Counted from the stretch's first letter, positions 10,688-19,346 are shown. The stretch is 54,379 nt of DNA from Segatella oulorum JCM 14966 (GCF_000613785.1 NZ_BAJQ01000014.1:1-54379), one strand, 5' to 3'. Translations and numbers: made by a program. The notes: a model not told the origin generated them from the letters alone.

Positions 10688-10717
10688 TTGTTCTATGAAA
10701 TAAAATAGCTAATTTTG
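10688..10717 (+). promoter_or_regulatory. Bacteroidetes-type promoter for the RloA/RloB pair
   Basis: TTG at 10688-10690 and TAATTTTG at 10710-10717 are separated by 19 bases, matching the Bacteroidetes sigma-factor consensus. It lies 33 bases upstream of the ATPase ATG and shows that this pair is transcribed separately from the preceding operon. Confidence 0.55.
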
Positions 10718-10749
10718 TAGCAGAATTACTGATTTATAGATTTTGTGTT

Positions 10750-12036
10750 ATGATAAGATGCTTTTCTGTTAAGAACTACCTGTCCATCAGCGACAGGCAG
10801 GAATTGGATTTTACCGCTAAAGGTCCGTCGTCTGCTTTGGTATCAGAAGTGGCCGATGGCGTATTCCTATATAAACTAGGTATTCTCTATGGTGCTAACG
10901 CATCGGGTAAGTCAAACATGCTGTTGGCTATGAACGACGTGTTCCGCATTCTTGTGCAGCCGAAGAATGATGCCACTCAAGCTATCTCTTGCTATATTCC
11001 GTTTAGTCTGACAGCCGACGAGCCTACCGAGATGGCTGTGTCGTTCTATGTCGGTAAGGTGAGATATGACTATGCTGTAATATACAATCGTTCGTCCATT
11101 CTGAAAGAAGAACTGTATTATTACCCCAAGGGCAATAAATCGCTGTTCTATGAGCGTACGTTCGTTGGCGACGGTGTGCAGGCTGAAGTGAAGTTTGGTG
11201 CCAGTCTGCGTCTGCAGGTGAAAACTCAGGATAGCATACGTGAGAACACGCTGAACAATCATAGTGTGCTGTCAGTCTGCATCAAGAATACCTTTAAAGA
11301 GGATATCAAACCTTTTACTGCTCTACACAGCTATCTCATGACAAGATTCCATGATGTGGATGGCACTGCAGATGGAGCAAAGGGAATCGTTGAGATAATG
11401 AAGGAGGCATACTCCGACAAGACCAAGCGGAGATTCTTCGAACAGATGCTCGAGAAGGCAGACCTCAACATTGTTGGCTTCCGCCCAGTGGTGGAAGACA
11501 GAATTGTCCCTGTCGCATATCGTGAGCATATCAAGAATGAGTCGATTCCAGACAATATAAAAGAGGAGTTACTGAAGCCGACAGTGGAATCCATCGTGTT
11601 TGAACACAAGACAGATAGCACTACATTCGATGTGCCTCTGAAGATGCAGTCACGCGGCACACAGAAGTACATCCGTATTCTGAATACGCTCTACGACCTC
11701 ATCAGCAGCAACCACGTGTATTATCTTGACGAGCTCGGCGAGGACTTGCACTATGACCTGCTGTTCTATTATCTGAGTGTTTTCCTCTTCAACTCCGAGA
11801 ACTCGCAGTTGATAATCACCAGCCAGGAGACTGCCCTGCTCTCTCAGGATCTCATCAATGAGAACAGAGGCGCAGTATGGTTTGTCGAGAAGAATCACAA
11901 TACTGCTTCGTCGGAGTATAGCCGTGGCGACTCTTTCGGTCTTCACAAGAATCTCTCTCTGTACAACTCCTATAAGTCGGGAAGACTGGGAGCCAAGCCA
12001 GAACTGGGAAGTATGTTCATTGATTTGGAGGATTAG
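10750..12036 (+). CDS. AAA ATPase, RloA/AbiLi-like (AAA_15/21)
   Basis: 428-residue ABC/SMC-class ATPase of the overcoming-lysogenisation type. The N-terminus MIRCFSVKNYLSISDRQELDF is the usual 'structural strand' of this family. Walker A is GANASGKS (48-55) and Walker B is YYLDELGEDLH (about 322-332), followed by a switch-like QLIITSQE. The family partners with a nuclease/TOPRIM-like protein; RloA/RloB and AbiLi/AbiLii pairs are associated with restriction islands and abortive phage defence. The downstream RloB-like gene starts 3 bases after this stop, as expected. It has its own promoter 33 bases upstream. Base use is noticeably more GC-rich than the preceding operon, suggesting a different origin. 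A symbol is withheld because several AAA_15 families share this layout. Confidence 0.82.
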   Translation: MIRCFSVKNYLSISDRQELDFTAKGPSSALVSEVADGVFLYKLGILYGANASGKSNMLLAMNDVFRILVQPKNDATQAISCYIPFSLTADEPTEMAVSFYVGKVRYDYAVIYNRSSILKEELYYYPKGNKSLFYERTFVGDGVQAEVKFGASLRLQVKTQDSIRENTLNNHSVLSVCIKNTFKEDIKPFTALHSYLMTRFHDVDGTADGAKGIVEIMKEAYSDKTKRRFFEQMLEKADLNIVGFRPVVEDRIVPVAYREHIKNESIPDNIKEELLKPTVESIVFEHKTDSTTFDVPLKMQSRGTQKYIRILNTLYDLISSNHVYYLDELGEDLHYDLLFYYLSVFLFNSENSQLIITSQETALLSQDLINENRGAVWFVEKNHNTASSEYSRGDSFGLHKNLSLYNSYKSGRLGAKPELGSMFIDLED

Positions 12037-12039
12037 CAT

Positions 12040-12651
12040 ATGGCAAAGCAACATAACTCCATACTCATCCTGGGAGAAGGACCTACAGAGTTCTACTATT
12101 TCCACTCGCTGCGTGACGAACTGCGCAGTATCAACATCAAGCCTGATTATCCGAAGCACACGAGCATGAAGGAACTTGAGTTGAAGATAGAGGAAGGCAT
12201 CACGTTGAACTACTCGCACATCTTCTGCGTCATCGATATGGACAATAAGGATGAGATGTCGGAGCGTCAGCAGTATGAAAAGTTGAAGAGAAAATACGCA
12301 AAGCCTGTCAACAAGCCCAAGAAGGGTATCCACTGCGAGGTGAGATTCTACGAGACGCACCGCTGTACAGAGCTGTTCTTCATCTACTATTTCAAGTACA
12401 CCTCACGTGCCTATGTCGACCAGCGGTCACTCCTCAAAGACTTGAACAGTATCTGCCCATACGAGAAGACAGAAGCCTTCTTTCGAAAGAACAAAGGCCT
12501 CCATGGCTACTTTGAGAAGAACGGAGGAAAACTCAGTGAGGCCATAGCTCACGGCAACCAATCTCTTGTGGAAAGAGACAACGGCAGCAGAGACTACACC
12601 TACTCAGAACTTGGACGGATGATAGAGGACATCAGGTCTCTCATGAAATGA
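12040..12651 (+). CDS. rloB: RloB-like (TOPRIM-type) protein
   Basis: 203 residues. The N-terminal ILILGEGPTEFYYF fits the TOPRIM-like GEGxTE motif of RloB/AbiLii proteins. A second acidic motif, SHIFCVIDMDNKDE (about residue 61-74), supplies the DxD metal-binding pair. In place of the usual SNPCFE-type motif there is RFYETHRCTELFFIYYF. It follows the AAA ATPase by 3 bases, the known two-gene arrangement of these defence modules. The expected role is a nuclease-type effector or regulator controlled by the ATPase; the exact substrate of this family is not settled. A large perfect hairpin follows 40 bases after the stop. Confidence 0.78.
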   Translation: MAKQHNSILILGEGPTEFYYFHSLRDELRSINIKPDYPKHTSMKELELKIEEGITLNYSHIFCVIDMDNKDEMSERQQYEKLKRKYAKPVNKPKKGIHCEVRFYETHRCTELFFIYYFKYTSRAYVDQRSLLKDLNSICPYEKTEAFFRKNKGLHGYFEKNGGKLSEAIAHGNQSLVERDNGSRDYTYSELGRMIEDIRSLMK

Positions 12652-12664
12652 AGCCACAGAACAT

Positions 12665-12766
12665 AACTTTAACACTCGACGCAGGTGGACCAGTAGTGCA
12701 AGGTGCAAGCCTATTTATATATAGGCTTGCACCTTGCACTACTTTCTGCGACCAAGTGTTAAAGTT
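12665..12766. repeat. nested palindrome: perfect 23-bp hairpin inside a 12-bp inverted repeat
   Basis: The inner arms 12692-12714 and 12721-12743 are exact 23-base reverse complements around a 6-base loop. Outside them, AACTTTAACACT (12665-12676) pairs with AGTGTTAAAGTT (12755-12766). No T-tract follows, so it is not a typical intrinsic terminator, though it could end the RloAB transcript. It resembles a small MITE/REP-like or element-borne DNA hairpin. Confidence 0.85.
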
Positions 12767-13213
12767 AAGCACTTTGTCAGCAGTAAGTTTGGATATTAGT
12801 TCGAAAAGTAGTAAATTTGAACCCAAATTCAAAATGTGTCTTCATACGATTCTCCGGTGGGAGATGTAATTCTGCTCAGGTGGAGGAGGCACACTAACGT
12901 CACAACACAGCCGAAGGGGTGGCAACACTGCCAGACGACAAGTGACACACACGACATATTGGAAAAATAATTCTAGAAAATCAGTTGCAAACATCGTAAG
13001 TTCTTGATTATCTGAGATAAAAATTCTTTTAAGCAGGAATGACCGACATTGGAATTGCGACCCACATCAGGCTGAAAAACAGTCACAAAAATAGGTTTAA
13101 TTTCATAATGCTTGCAACAAGCTGATATATAGAGAGTTACAAACCTCGGTCGCAATTGGGTCGCAACGTGATTTTAACACATTACAAACCGATGATTATC
13201 AAGGAATTACGAA
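12767..13213. other. non-coding segment between the hairpin and the integrase genes
   Basis: No credible gene. It holds the GGTCGCAA/TTGCGACC and TTACAAACC repeats listed separately and lies just past the 3' end of the integrase genes. Confidence 0.6.
13055..13190. repeat. GGTCGCAA triple repeat with flanking TTACAAACC direct repeats
   Basis: GGTCGCAA occurs at 13148-13155 and 13159-13166 and, inverted, at 13055-13062; with flanking bases the outer pair forms a 10-bp inverted repeat. TTACAAACC occurs at 13137-13145 and 13182-13190. Short repeated sites beside integrase genes could be recombinase binding sites; this is inference. Confidence 0.5.
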
Positions 13214-14467
13214 TTAAAGTTCATTTTCCTCTCTCTCCGCCATTTCCTTTTCCGATTGCTTGGCGATGAGCATGTCCATATCCTCCGAAATCTTGTTATC
13301 CGTTACCTGCGCATAGACTTGAGTGCTTGATATGGAGGCGTGTCCCATCATCTTGGCTATACTCTCTATTGGTATTCCTGCGCTCAGGCTCATCGTACCG
13401 AAGGTGTGCCTCCCAATATGGTAGGACAACCGCTGTCTGATACCGCAAGCCTTACCCACGATGCTTAGATTTTTGCCCATTACACTACGGCTACTATCAG
13501 GTTGGAAGACAAGGCTGTCGCCATATTCTTTCATCGTCTGCTGCTCTTCGTTTCTTTTCTGCTCGTTCCTACAATGGTTGATGATGACTTCAGCTACGGG
13601 ATGCAGTGGTACGATAAATTCAACCTTTGTCTTCTGACGCTCCTTGCGGATATACTTCTGTCCGTCTACTGCCGTTTGGATATGTCCATATTGCAGATGC
13701 TCCATGTCGGCAACTGCCAAACCGGTGAAGCAAGCGAAGATGAACATCTGTCTTGCCAACTCTGTTTCCTTGTCATTCATCCTCATTGCCATAAGTTTCA
13801 TTACATCGCCCTTTTGTAGAAAGCGTATCTTCTTTTCCTCCTTCTCATACTTGGCGTTCTCAAACGGATTGCAGCGGATAATCCTCTTGCTGACCGCACG
13901 GAATATTAGTCGGCTCAGCCAGCAGAGGTTGCTGTTGACGGTAGATGCTTTCAGTCCACGCTTTTTGAGAAAGAAGCGATATTCCTCGAACAAGTCCTCT
14001 GTAATTATTCCGATGGGTATGTCCTGTACTCCTTTGTTTTCTACAAATTCACGGAGATTTCTGTCAGAATAGAACAGGTTCAGATAAGTTCCCTCTGCCC
14101 TTGATCTGCCAACACTTTCCTTGACTGCTTGGAGTTCCGCTCTGCTCATGGCAAGGAGCGTGGTCGGATTGGTGGCAATACCCTGTAAACGGTTCTTTAC
14201 AAGCTCCACACTTACCACTCCATCCTTTACAAGAATGTCCCGATAGGTCTTTTCCACTAAATCCCTGAACTCATTGATTCTTTGATTGGTCTTCCTGTTA
14301 GTTGTCAACCCCTGCTTGGTGTTCCACTCAGAGAATTTACAAACTTCTCCTGTGGTAATAGCTGCGTTCTTTCCATCGATGGTGATACGGCAGAGAATGG
14401 CGGTATTGCCGTCTGCCTTTGTCTTCTGTCTGTTGATATAAAACAGTATCTTGAATGTACTTCTCAT
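13214..14467 (-). CDS. tyrosine recombinase / integrase (first of a tandem pair)
   Basis: 417-residue site-specific recombinase of the Bacteroidetes mobile-element type. The N-terminal ~90 residues (ILFYINRQKTKADGNTAILC) form the arm-DNA-binding domain, followed by a SAM-like core-binding domain (about 110-215). The catalytic domain ends with LSYHIGRHTFGTMSLSAGIP (HxxR) and GHASISSTQVYAQV (His and the Tyr nucleophile). The first catalytic Arg is probably in the FTGLAVADMEHL segment, where the usual Arg appears as Ala-Asp, so that residue should be checked. It lies 51 bases downstream of the second integrase on the same strand, and such tandem pairs mark one end of Bacteroidetes integrative elements. 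It probably mobilises, or once mobilised, the island to its left. Confidence 0.88.
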   Translation of the reverse strand: MRSTFKILFYINRQKTKADGNTAILCRITIDGKNAAITTGEVCKFSEWNTKQGLTTNRKTNQRINEFRDLVEKTYRDILVKDGVVSVELVKNRLQGIATNPTTLLAMSRAELQAVKESVGRSRAEGTYLNLFYSDRNLREFVENKGVQDIPIGIITEDLFEEYRFFLKKRGLKASTVNSNLCWLSRLIFRAVSKRIIRCNPFENAKYEKEEKKIRFLQKGDVMKLMAMRMNDKETELARQMFIFACFTGLAVADMEHLQYGHIQTAVDGQKYIRKERQKTKVEFIVPLHPVAEVIINHCRNEQKRNEEQQTMKEYGDSLVFQPDSSRSVMGKNLSIVGKACGIRQRLSYHIGRHTFGTMSLSAGIPIESIAKMMGHASISSTQVYAQVTDNKISEDMDMLIAKQSEKEMAEREENEL

Positions 14468-14518
14468 TGTCTTGGTGGTTTTGAATAATGAATAATGATA
14501 AGATAGAAGAAATAGGAA

Positions 14519-15748
14519 TCAGATTGTTAGCAGCATATCTTCAGTGAAAGAAAGGAAACGATCAAACTCCTCAAAGAGTTTCTGCGGTGTTACCTTTGCA
14601 TAACGCTCGGTCATGCTCACGTTGGAATGCCCCAGCATCTTACTCACGGTCTCAATGGGTACACCCTGTTCAAGCGTGATGAGCGTGGCAAATGTGTGCC
14701 TTGCCGTATGTGTGGTAAAAGAAAACGAGATACCTGCACGAAGCCGCAGGGCTTTCAAATAAGATTGGTAAGTGGCATATCCCATGAAAGGGAGCAATGT
14801 TTCCCTTTCATCGCTGTGGAGCTTCTCCATCAGCCGTATGGCTTCGGGTAGCAGTTTAACACGACAAGGCACACTTGTCTTCTGCCTATTGAACTTCAGC
14901 CAAAGACTTCCCTCATCATCACGGACAAGATGCTTCTTGCCAAGTTCCATCAAATCACAATAGGCTGCACCTGTATAACAGGCAAAGAGGAATATATCCC
15001 TTGCCGTTTCCATTTCCTCCTCCAAGTCCTCAAAGTAGAGAGCCTTCAATTTGTCTAATGCTTCCTTGTCCAATGCTTTGGGCAGTTTCTTGTCGCCCTT
15101 GCTGATTTTAGCTTTGTCAAATAGTGGAACATCTGCCAATCCCTCACGGTAAGCCAACCTGCATACCGTCTTCAAATGCGTGGCTGCATTATAGAATGTG
15201 CTTTCCTGAAAACCGCACTCACCTAAGAAATACTGCCCAAACTCATGGATGAAGTTCTCTGTGAGTTGTGAGAATGCCAAGTCAGAGACCTTGTATTTCT
15301 TTTGAATAAACTCCTGCAAATGGATTCGGGTGGAATGATAGCCATGGATGGCTCCTTCCTTGATGTCTATACCGACATGGCTTTTCTTCTCCTTGATGAG
15401 TATATCCAGCCTTTCGATAAGCATACAGCGAGTCTGCACACTCCCTTGAAACTGCTCTTTCACATCGGTTGCATCAAATGGGCAACCTTTGGAAAGTAAG
15501 GCTTGATAAGCCGACTGAACAGACAACAGTAAACTCTCCAACCTGCCGTTTATTTCCACAGCCTCACGACTCTTTCCGTCCATTCTGCTCTCGCGCGGAT
15601 TCCACAACTCGGGGTTGCAAGAGAGTTTACAACTAAACTGCGCAACAGTCCTTCCAAGCGTGATACGTCCCATAATAGGAGCCTTGCCTGACTTGTCAAG
15701 ACCGCTCTTTTTGAGGTAGAGCAACACCTTCATTTTTTCTGTTTTCAT
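14519..15748 (-). CDS. tyrosine recombinase / integrase (second of a tandem pair)
   Basis: 409-residue recombinase related to its neighbour. It has an N-terminal arm-binding domain (VLLYLKKSGLDKSGKAPIMG), a core-binding domain (about 110-210) and a catalytic domain with FTTHTARHTFATLITLEQ (HxxR) and GHSNVSMTERYAKVT (terminal His and Tyr nucleophile). The position of the first catalytic Arg reads FACYTGAAYCDL, where many active members have TGLRxxE/D, the same deviation seen in the partner; Bacteroidetes IntDOT-type enzymes are also known to lack this Arg. It is the promoter-proximal gene. A TATTTTTG -7-like box (complement of 15768-15775) and an inverted repeat lie directly upstream. Chromosomal genes begin 560 bases further right, so this is the edge of the mobile segment. 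Confidence 0.88.
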   Translation of the reverse strand: MKTEKMKVLLYLKKSGLDKSGKAPIMGRITLGRTVAQFSCKLSCNPELWNPRESRMDGKSREAVEINGRLESLLLSVQSAYQALLSKGCPFDATDVKEQFQGSVQTRCMLIERLDILIKEKKSHVGIDIKEGAIHGYHSTRIHLQEFIQKKYKVSDLAFSQLTENFIHEFGQYFLGECGFQESTFYNAATHLKTVCRLAYREGLADVPLFDKAKISKGDKKLPKALDKEALDKLKALYFEDLEEEMETARDIFLFACYTGAAYCDLMELGKKHLVRDDEGSLWLKFNRQKTSVPCRVKLLPEAIRLMEKLHSDERETLLPFMGYATYQSYLKALRLRAGISFSFTTHTARHTFATLITLEQGVPIETVSKMLGHSNVSMTERYAKVTPQKLFEEFDRFLSFTEDMLLTI

Positions 15749-15790
15749 ACGCTTTGATGTTTTGTGGCAAAAATACCAATTTCAAAGCGT
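15749..15790 (-). promoter_or_regulatory. putative integrase promoter/operator
   Basis: ACGCTTTGA (15749-15757) and TCAAAGCGT (15782-15790) form a 9-bp inverted repeat abutting the integrase start codon. Between them the complement of 15768-15775 reads TATTTTTG, fitting the Bacteroidetes -7 box. No good -33 box is visible. Autoregulation by repressor or integrase binding is possible. Confidence 0.4.
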
Positions 15791-15846
15791 TCCTCACTTA
15801 TGCAGAAAACTGCCGACCGTAGCAACAGCCACACGAGCGAAAATAA

Positions 15847-15911
15847 TTCAGTTACCGAACATTACTCCATCGTTACCTATGGCAAAATCGGGTAACGGTT
15901 TGGTAACTGAA
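15847..15911. repeat. four-copy GTTACC array arranged as two nested inverted repeats
   Basis: The outer pair is TTCAGTTACC (15847-15856) and GGTAACTGAA (15902-15911). The inner pair is CGTTACC (15871-15877) and GGTAACG (15891-15897). All four half-sites point inwards in a near-symmetric array about 100 bases upstream of the integrase pair. It is a candidate recombinase/excisionase binding array, attachment region or repressor operator. Confidence 0.65.
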
Positions 15912-16308
15912 CTTCTGCCTAAATCTGCATATTATAACTCTTTTTGAAAAGAGCACTTCTATGCAAATCGTTCCGTTTCCTGCTCATTATCAGTCTGTTT
16001 ACACCAACTTCGATATTTCTTCATTTTCGTTGATTAGTTGCGGACTAATATATACCGCATTGCCATGCAATCTGCACCATATTGCAGCACAATTTGCATG
16101 CTATTGTCAGGAAATAGCGCAGCTGTTGCAATGCAGTGCTGATAGGCATGGTTGATGGTGGCTGTTGGTGTCGTTGGGCACATGAGTAGAAATCGTGTGA
16201 GATAGTCTCGGATAAGTAGGGCGTGATGTTAGCCTTTTTTAACCTATGATGATATTCTCTTTTTTGAGGTTCTATTAATTTTGCACGCATCAATAAAAAG
16301 ATGTAAAG
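15912..16308. other. intergenic region between the integrase side and kup
   Basis: No gene with recognisable protein features. The two short plus-strand frames here (15762-15947 and 15961-16155) have no homology-like motifs. TAATTTTG at 16276-16283 is a plausible -7 box for kup, with a weak -33 region. The junction between mobile and core DNA probably lies between 15.75 and 16.3 kb. Confidence 0.45.
16276..16283 (+). promoter_or_regulatory. -7 box of putative kup promoter
   Basis: TAATTTTG followed by GCA, 25 bases before the kup ATG, as in other promoters of this window. No convincing TTTG lies 19-20 bases upstream. Confidence 0.4.
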
Positions 16309-18254
16309 ATGAATTCAGGAACTTCAACCCACAAAAAGCTCACAGCCATGGGGCTGTTGATTGCTATCGGCGTTGTTTTTGGCGATATAGGCACCTCACC
16401 GCTCTATGTGATGCGCACCATTTTGCGTGCAAATCCACATTTTGATGCCAATTATATTTTGGGTGCGGTGTCGTGTATCATTTGGACGTTGACCTTGCAA
16501 ACTACCCTGAAATATGTGGTGGTGGCGCTCAGAGCCGATAATAAAGGTGAAGGAGGTGTGCTGGCACTTTACACCTTGATACGCAAACGGGGCTATCGTT
16601 GGTTATCGGTTGTGGCGATGTTGGGTGCCAGTACGCTCATTGCCGATGGTGTGATTACACCCGCTATCACAGTCACTTCGGCAATAGAAGGACTGCATAC
16701 ATTCTCGGCTGATATGCCCATCGTTCCCATTGTGATAGCCATTATCTCAACAGTCTTCTTTATTCAGCGTTTTGGTACGGGGTCTATCGGCACTTATTTT
16801 GGCCCTTTCATGCTGGTTTGGTTTCTGCTTTTAGGGGTGTTGGGTGCTGTGCATCTTGTGGATTTCCCACTCATCGTAAAGGCTTTCAACCTTATTATGC
16901 CCTAAAGCTGTTGTTGTCTTCGCCAGAATGGTTTTTAATTCTCGGTGCAGTGTTCCTTTGTACGACGGGTGCTGAGGCGCTTTATTCTGATTTGGGGCAC
17001 TGTGGCCGTCGCAATATCACTATCAGTTGGTTGTTTGTTAAGGCCATGCTCATCTTGAATTATATGGGGCAAGGGGCTTATATCATAGCTCATCTCGACA
17101 GTGTACACACGGGCATGAATCCTTTTTATGCCGTGATGCCCGATTGGTTGCTTATTCCCGGGATCGTCATGGCTACCGGAGCGGCCATCATTGCAAGCCA
17201 AGCGCTCATCAGTGGTTGCTTTACCATCTTTAGTGAAGCGGTGCATTTGAACTTCTGGCCCACGTTGAAATTTAAGTATCCCTCTGTTGATAAAGGACAA
17301 ATCTATATTCCACAGATCAACAATCTGCTTTATATCTTGTGTGTTGTCACCGTGTTGCTGTTTCAGACATCGGCACACATGGAGGCCGCTTATGGGCTGT
17401 CTATCACCATCACGATGCTCACTACAACGGTGATGTTGGCCGTTTATTTGCAGCAACGGTTCACGCCCCTTTGGGCAGTCCTCATCTTTTTGTTTGTTTA
17501 TTTGGGCATAGAGGGTTTCTTCTTTTTAGCCAACTTGACGAAATTCGTGCATGGAGGTTGGTTTACAATCCTATTGGCTCTTGTCACAGGTGCTGTTATG
17601 CGCATTTGGTATCGCGCATGGAATATTCGTAGAAAGTATTTGAAATTTAAGAAACTTTCGGATTATTATGATGTCATTCGTGACTTGAAGGCGGATGAAA
17701 CGGTACCAAAATTTGCAACCAACTTGGTTTATGTCCGGCAATCTGATGATGAAAATATGGTGGAGGAGAAACTGATTTATTCGATTGTCAATAAGCAACC
17801 GAAGCGGGCAGACCATTATTTTCTGGTGCATTTCACCAATGACGATGCGCCCAACACATTGGATTACACTTGTCATGAATTGATTGCCAACACGCTTTAC
17901 ACCATCGATATTCGAGTGGGATTTCGTGTGAATCCGCTGATGACCCTTTACCTTCGTCAGATTGTTGAAGATTTAATCGCACAGCGTCGCTTTGATATTC
18001 GCAGTGGTTATCCTTCATTGCGCAAACATAATGTTGCGGGTGACTTCCGTTTTATCGTCATTCATCGCATTTATTATGCTTCGACTGTGGTGAGTGCGCT
18101 GGATAATATCACGCTCCATCTCTTTGGGTTTATCCGCCATATTGGTGTGGATGATGAACAGGCTTTGGGACTTGACACGAGTAATGTCACTGTGGAGCGT
18201 GTGCCGTTTGTGGTGAATAACAAATATCGGCAACGCATTAGAAGAAGAGAATAA
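16309..18254 (+). CDS. kup: Kup-type potassium uptake protein, one frame break
   Basis: Inner-membrane K+/H+ symporter. The N-terminal sequence GVVFGDIGTSPLYVM and then EGGVLALYTLI are hallmark Kup motifs, followed by about 12 hydrophobic segments and a C-terminal cytosolic part. The frame stops at 16905 (FNLIMP), while a second frame carries the expected continuation AFNPYYALKLL and then TTGAEALYSDLGHCGR. Adding one C at 16890-16891 (CC to CCC) yields one 648-residue product, normal length for the family. A missing base in the sequence is more likely than a true pseudogene, because both halves are well preserved and other genes here show the same defect. First chromosomal gene right of the integrases. 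Confidence 0.88.
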
Positions 18255-18294
18255 GGCCAGGATGAGTGGATGAAACTAATTTCTTGGGCTATTG

Positions 18295-18326
18295 TTTGTA
18301 ATGGAATGAGAATTATGGTATATTTG
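18295..18326 (+). promoter_or_regulatory. Bacteroidetes-type promoter
   Basis: TTTG at 18295-18298 and TATATTTG at 18319-18326, spaced 20 bases, 28 bases before the ATG of the small membrane protein. Confidence 0.6.
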
Positions 18327-18354
18327 CAGGTGTAAAAATAATGAAGGGATAGAT

Positions 18355-18867
18355 ATGGAAGAAATTAAGATTTATCGGTCGTTGCAGAAAAATGTTTTAC
18401 TGTTATTGTTATGCGATGCATGTGCGGGTATAGGTGTTTATCTGCTGATAATTGGTGTTGATGCACTCCTTGCGTGGGGAAATATCGTGCTGTTTGGTGG
18501 CGGTGGTTTGTATTTAATCTACCTTTTGGTGCGTGAGCGCTTGGGTGACCATCCTTATTTGGTCATTTCGGACGACGGAGTAGCGGTAGATGGACAGCGC
18601 GTTTGGGCTGTTCGCTTTGCCGATGTTGAGGCTTTTACGTTGGTTGGTGTGAGTAAATCGGTGCTAATTGTAGTGGAATATAAACCCGACGTAAGGGTAA
18701 AAAAGCTGGAAGCAACGCATGCCATCGGGAAAGCTTTTCGGCGAATGAATGAAGAGTTGAGTGGTGCGCAAGAGAGCTTTCCGGTGGATAATCTCGAGAT
18801 GAAGCCGCAAGCAATTCTTGATTTGCTGAATAAGCGATTGGAAAGTGTGCAGCGTCAGTCTATATAA
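18355..18867 (+). CDS. small membrane protein, STM3941-like
   Basis: 170 residues. Two hydrophobic segments (about 13-35 and 42-60, LLLLCDACAGIGVYLLIIG and ILFGGGGLYLIYLLV-like) are followed by a ~110-residue soluble beta-rich domain that resembles the PH-like domain of STM3941/YcxB-type proteins (VISDDGVAVDGQRVWAVRFADV). The likely topology is a membrane hairpin with a cytosolic domain. Function is not established for the family. It has its own promoter and stands alone between kup and rpsU. Confidence 0.65.
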   Translation: MEEIKIYRSLQKNVLLLLLCDACAGIGVYLLIIGVDALLAWGNIVLFGGGGLYLIYLLVRERLGDHPYLVISDDGVAVDGQRVWAVRFADVEAFTLVGVSKSVLIVVEYKPDVRVKKLEATHAIGKAFRRMNEELSGAQESFPVDNLEMKPQAILDLLNKRLESVQRQSI

Positions 18868-18946
18868 TAAGGTGAAGAAGTAAACAATTACAGCTGGTTT
18901 CTTTGTGTTTATGCAGCGGGATAACTAAAAGAAAATCAGTAATTTG

Positions 18947-18978
18947 TTTGGGACTTTCTTGAAAACTTCGTAATTTTG
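18947..18978 (+). promoter_or_regulatory. strong promoter for rpsU-xerC-raiA
   Basis: TTTG at 18947-18950 and TAATTTTG at 18971-18978 are separated by 20 bases, near-perfect for the Bacteroidetes consensus. It leaves a ~85-base leader before rpsU. Confidence 0.7.
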
Positions 18979-19070
18979 CAGCCGCTTGTAGTGGGCGAAT
19001 TGGCTCTCGTTGGAGGGTAAATGCCTGACTGTGAGCACTATATAAATCAATTAATAAATTTAAAAGAAAC

Positions 19071-19262
19071 ATGATTATTGTACCCGTAAAAGATGGTGAA
19101 AACATCGAAAGAGCTTTAAAAAAGTTCAAGAGAAAATTCGAAAAGACAGGTGTTGTTAAAGAGCTTCGTTCTCGTCAGCAGTATAACAAGCCTTCTGTTT
19201 TGAAGCGTCTCAAGATGGAACACGCCGTTTACGTACAGAAATTGCGTACTAACGAGGAGTAA
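19071..19262 (+). CDS. rpsU: 30S ribosomal protein S21
   Basis: 63 residues, beginning MIIVPVKDGENIERALKKFK, with the conserved Arg/Lys-rich helix FKRKFEKTGVVKELRSRQ. The basic tail is shorter than in proteobacteria, as usual for Bacteroidetes. S21 helps base-pairing of the mRNA leader at the 30S platform; Bacteroidetes ribosomes, which largely do not use Shine-Dalgarno pairing, still carry it. It is transcribed from the promoter at 18947-18978 and probably with xerC. Confidence 0.95.
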   Translation: MIIVPVKDGENIERALKKFKRKFEKTGVVKELRSRQQYNKPSVLKRLKMEHAVYVQKLRTNEE

Positions 19263-19346
19263 AATCTCGTTAAAAATTTGGTAGTCTGATTTTATTTCTG
19301 TAAGTTCGTTGCTGAAAACGAATTGAAAGTTAGTAACGCATAACAG

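Noticed and set aside
11650..12360. 236-codon minus-strand frame across the RloA/RloB pair
   Set aside because: It overlaps two well-supported genes on the other strand, has low-complexity Leu/Val-rich composition and no domain.
12641..12869. Two short opposing frames with similar peptides (VVQGASL...)
   Set aside because: Both are created by the perfect palindrome, which reads almost alike on both strands.
15762..16155. Two short plus-strand frames right of the integrases
   Set aside because: They overlap the repeat array and upstream region and show no protein features.
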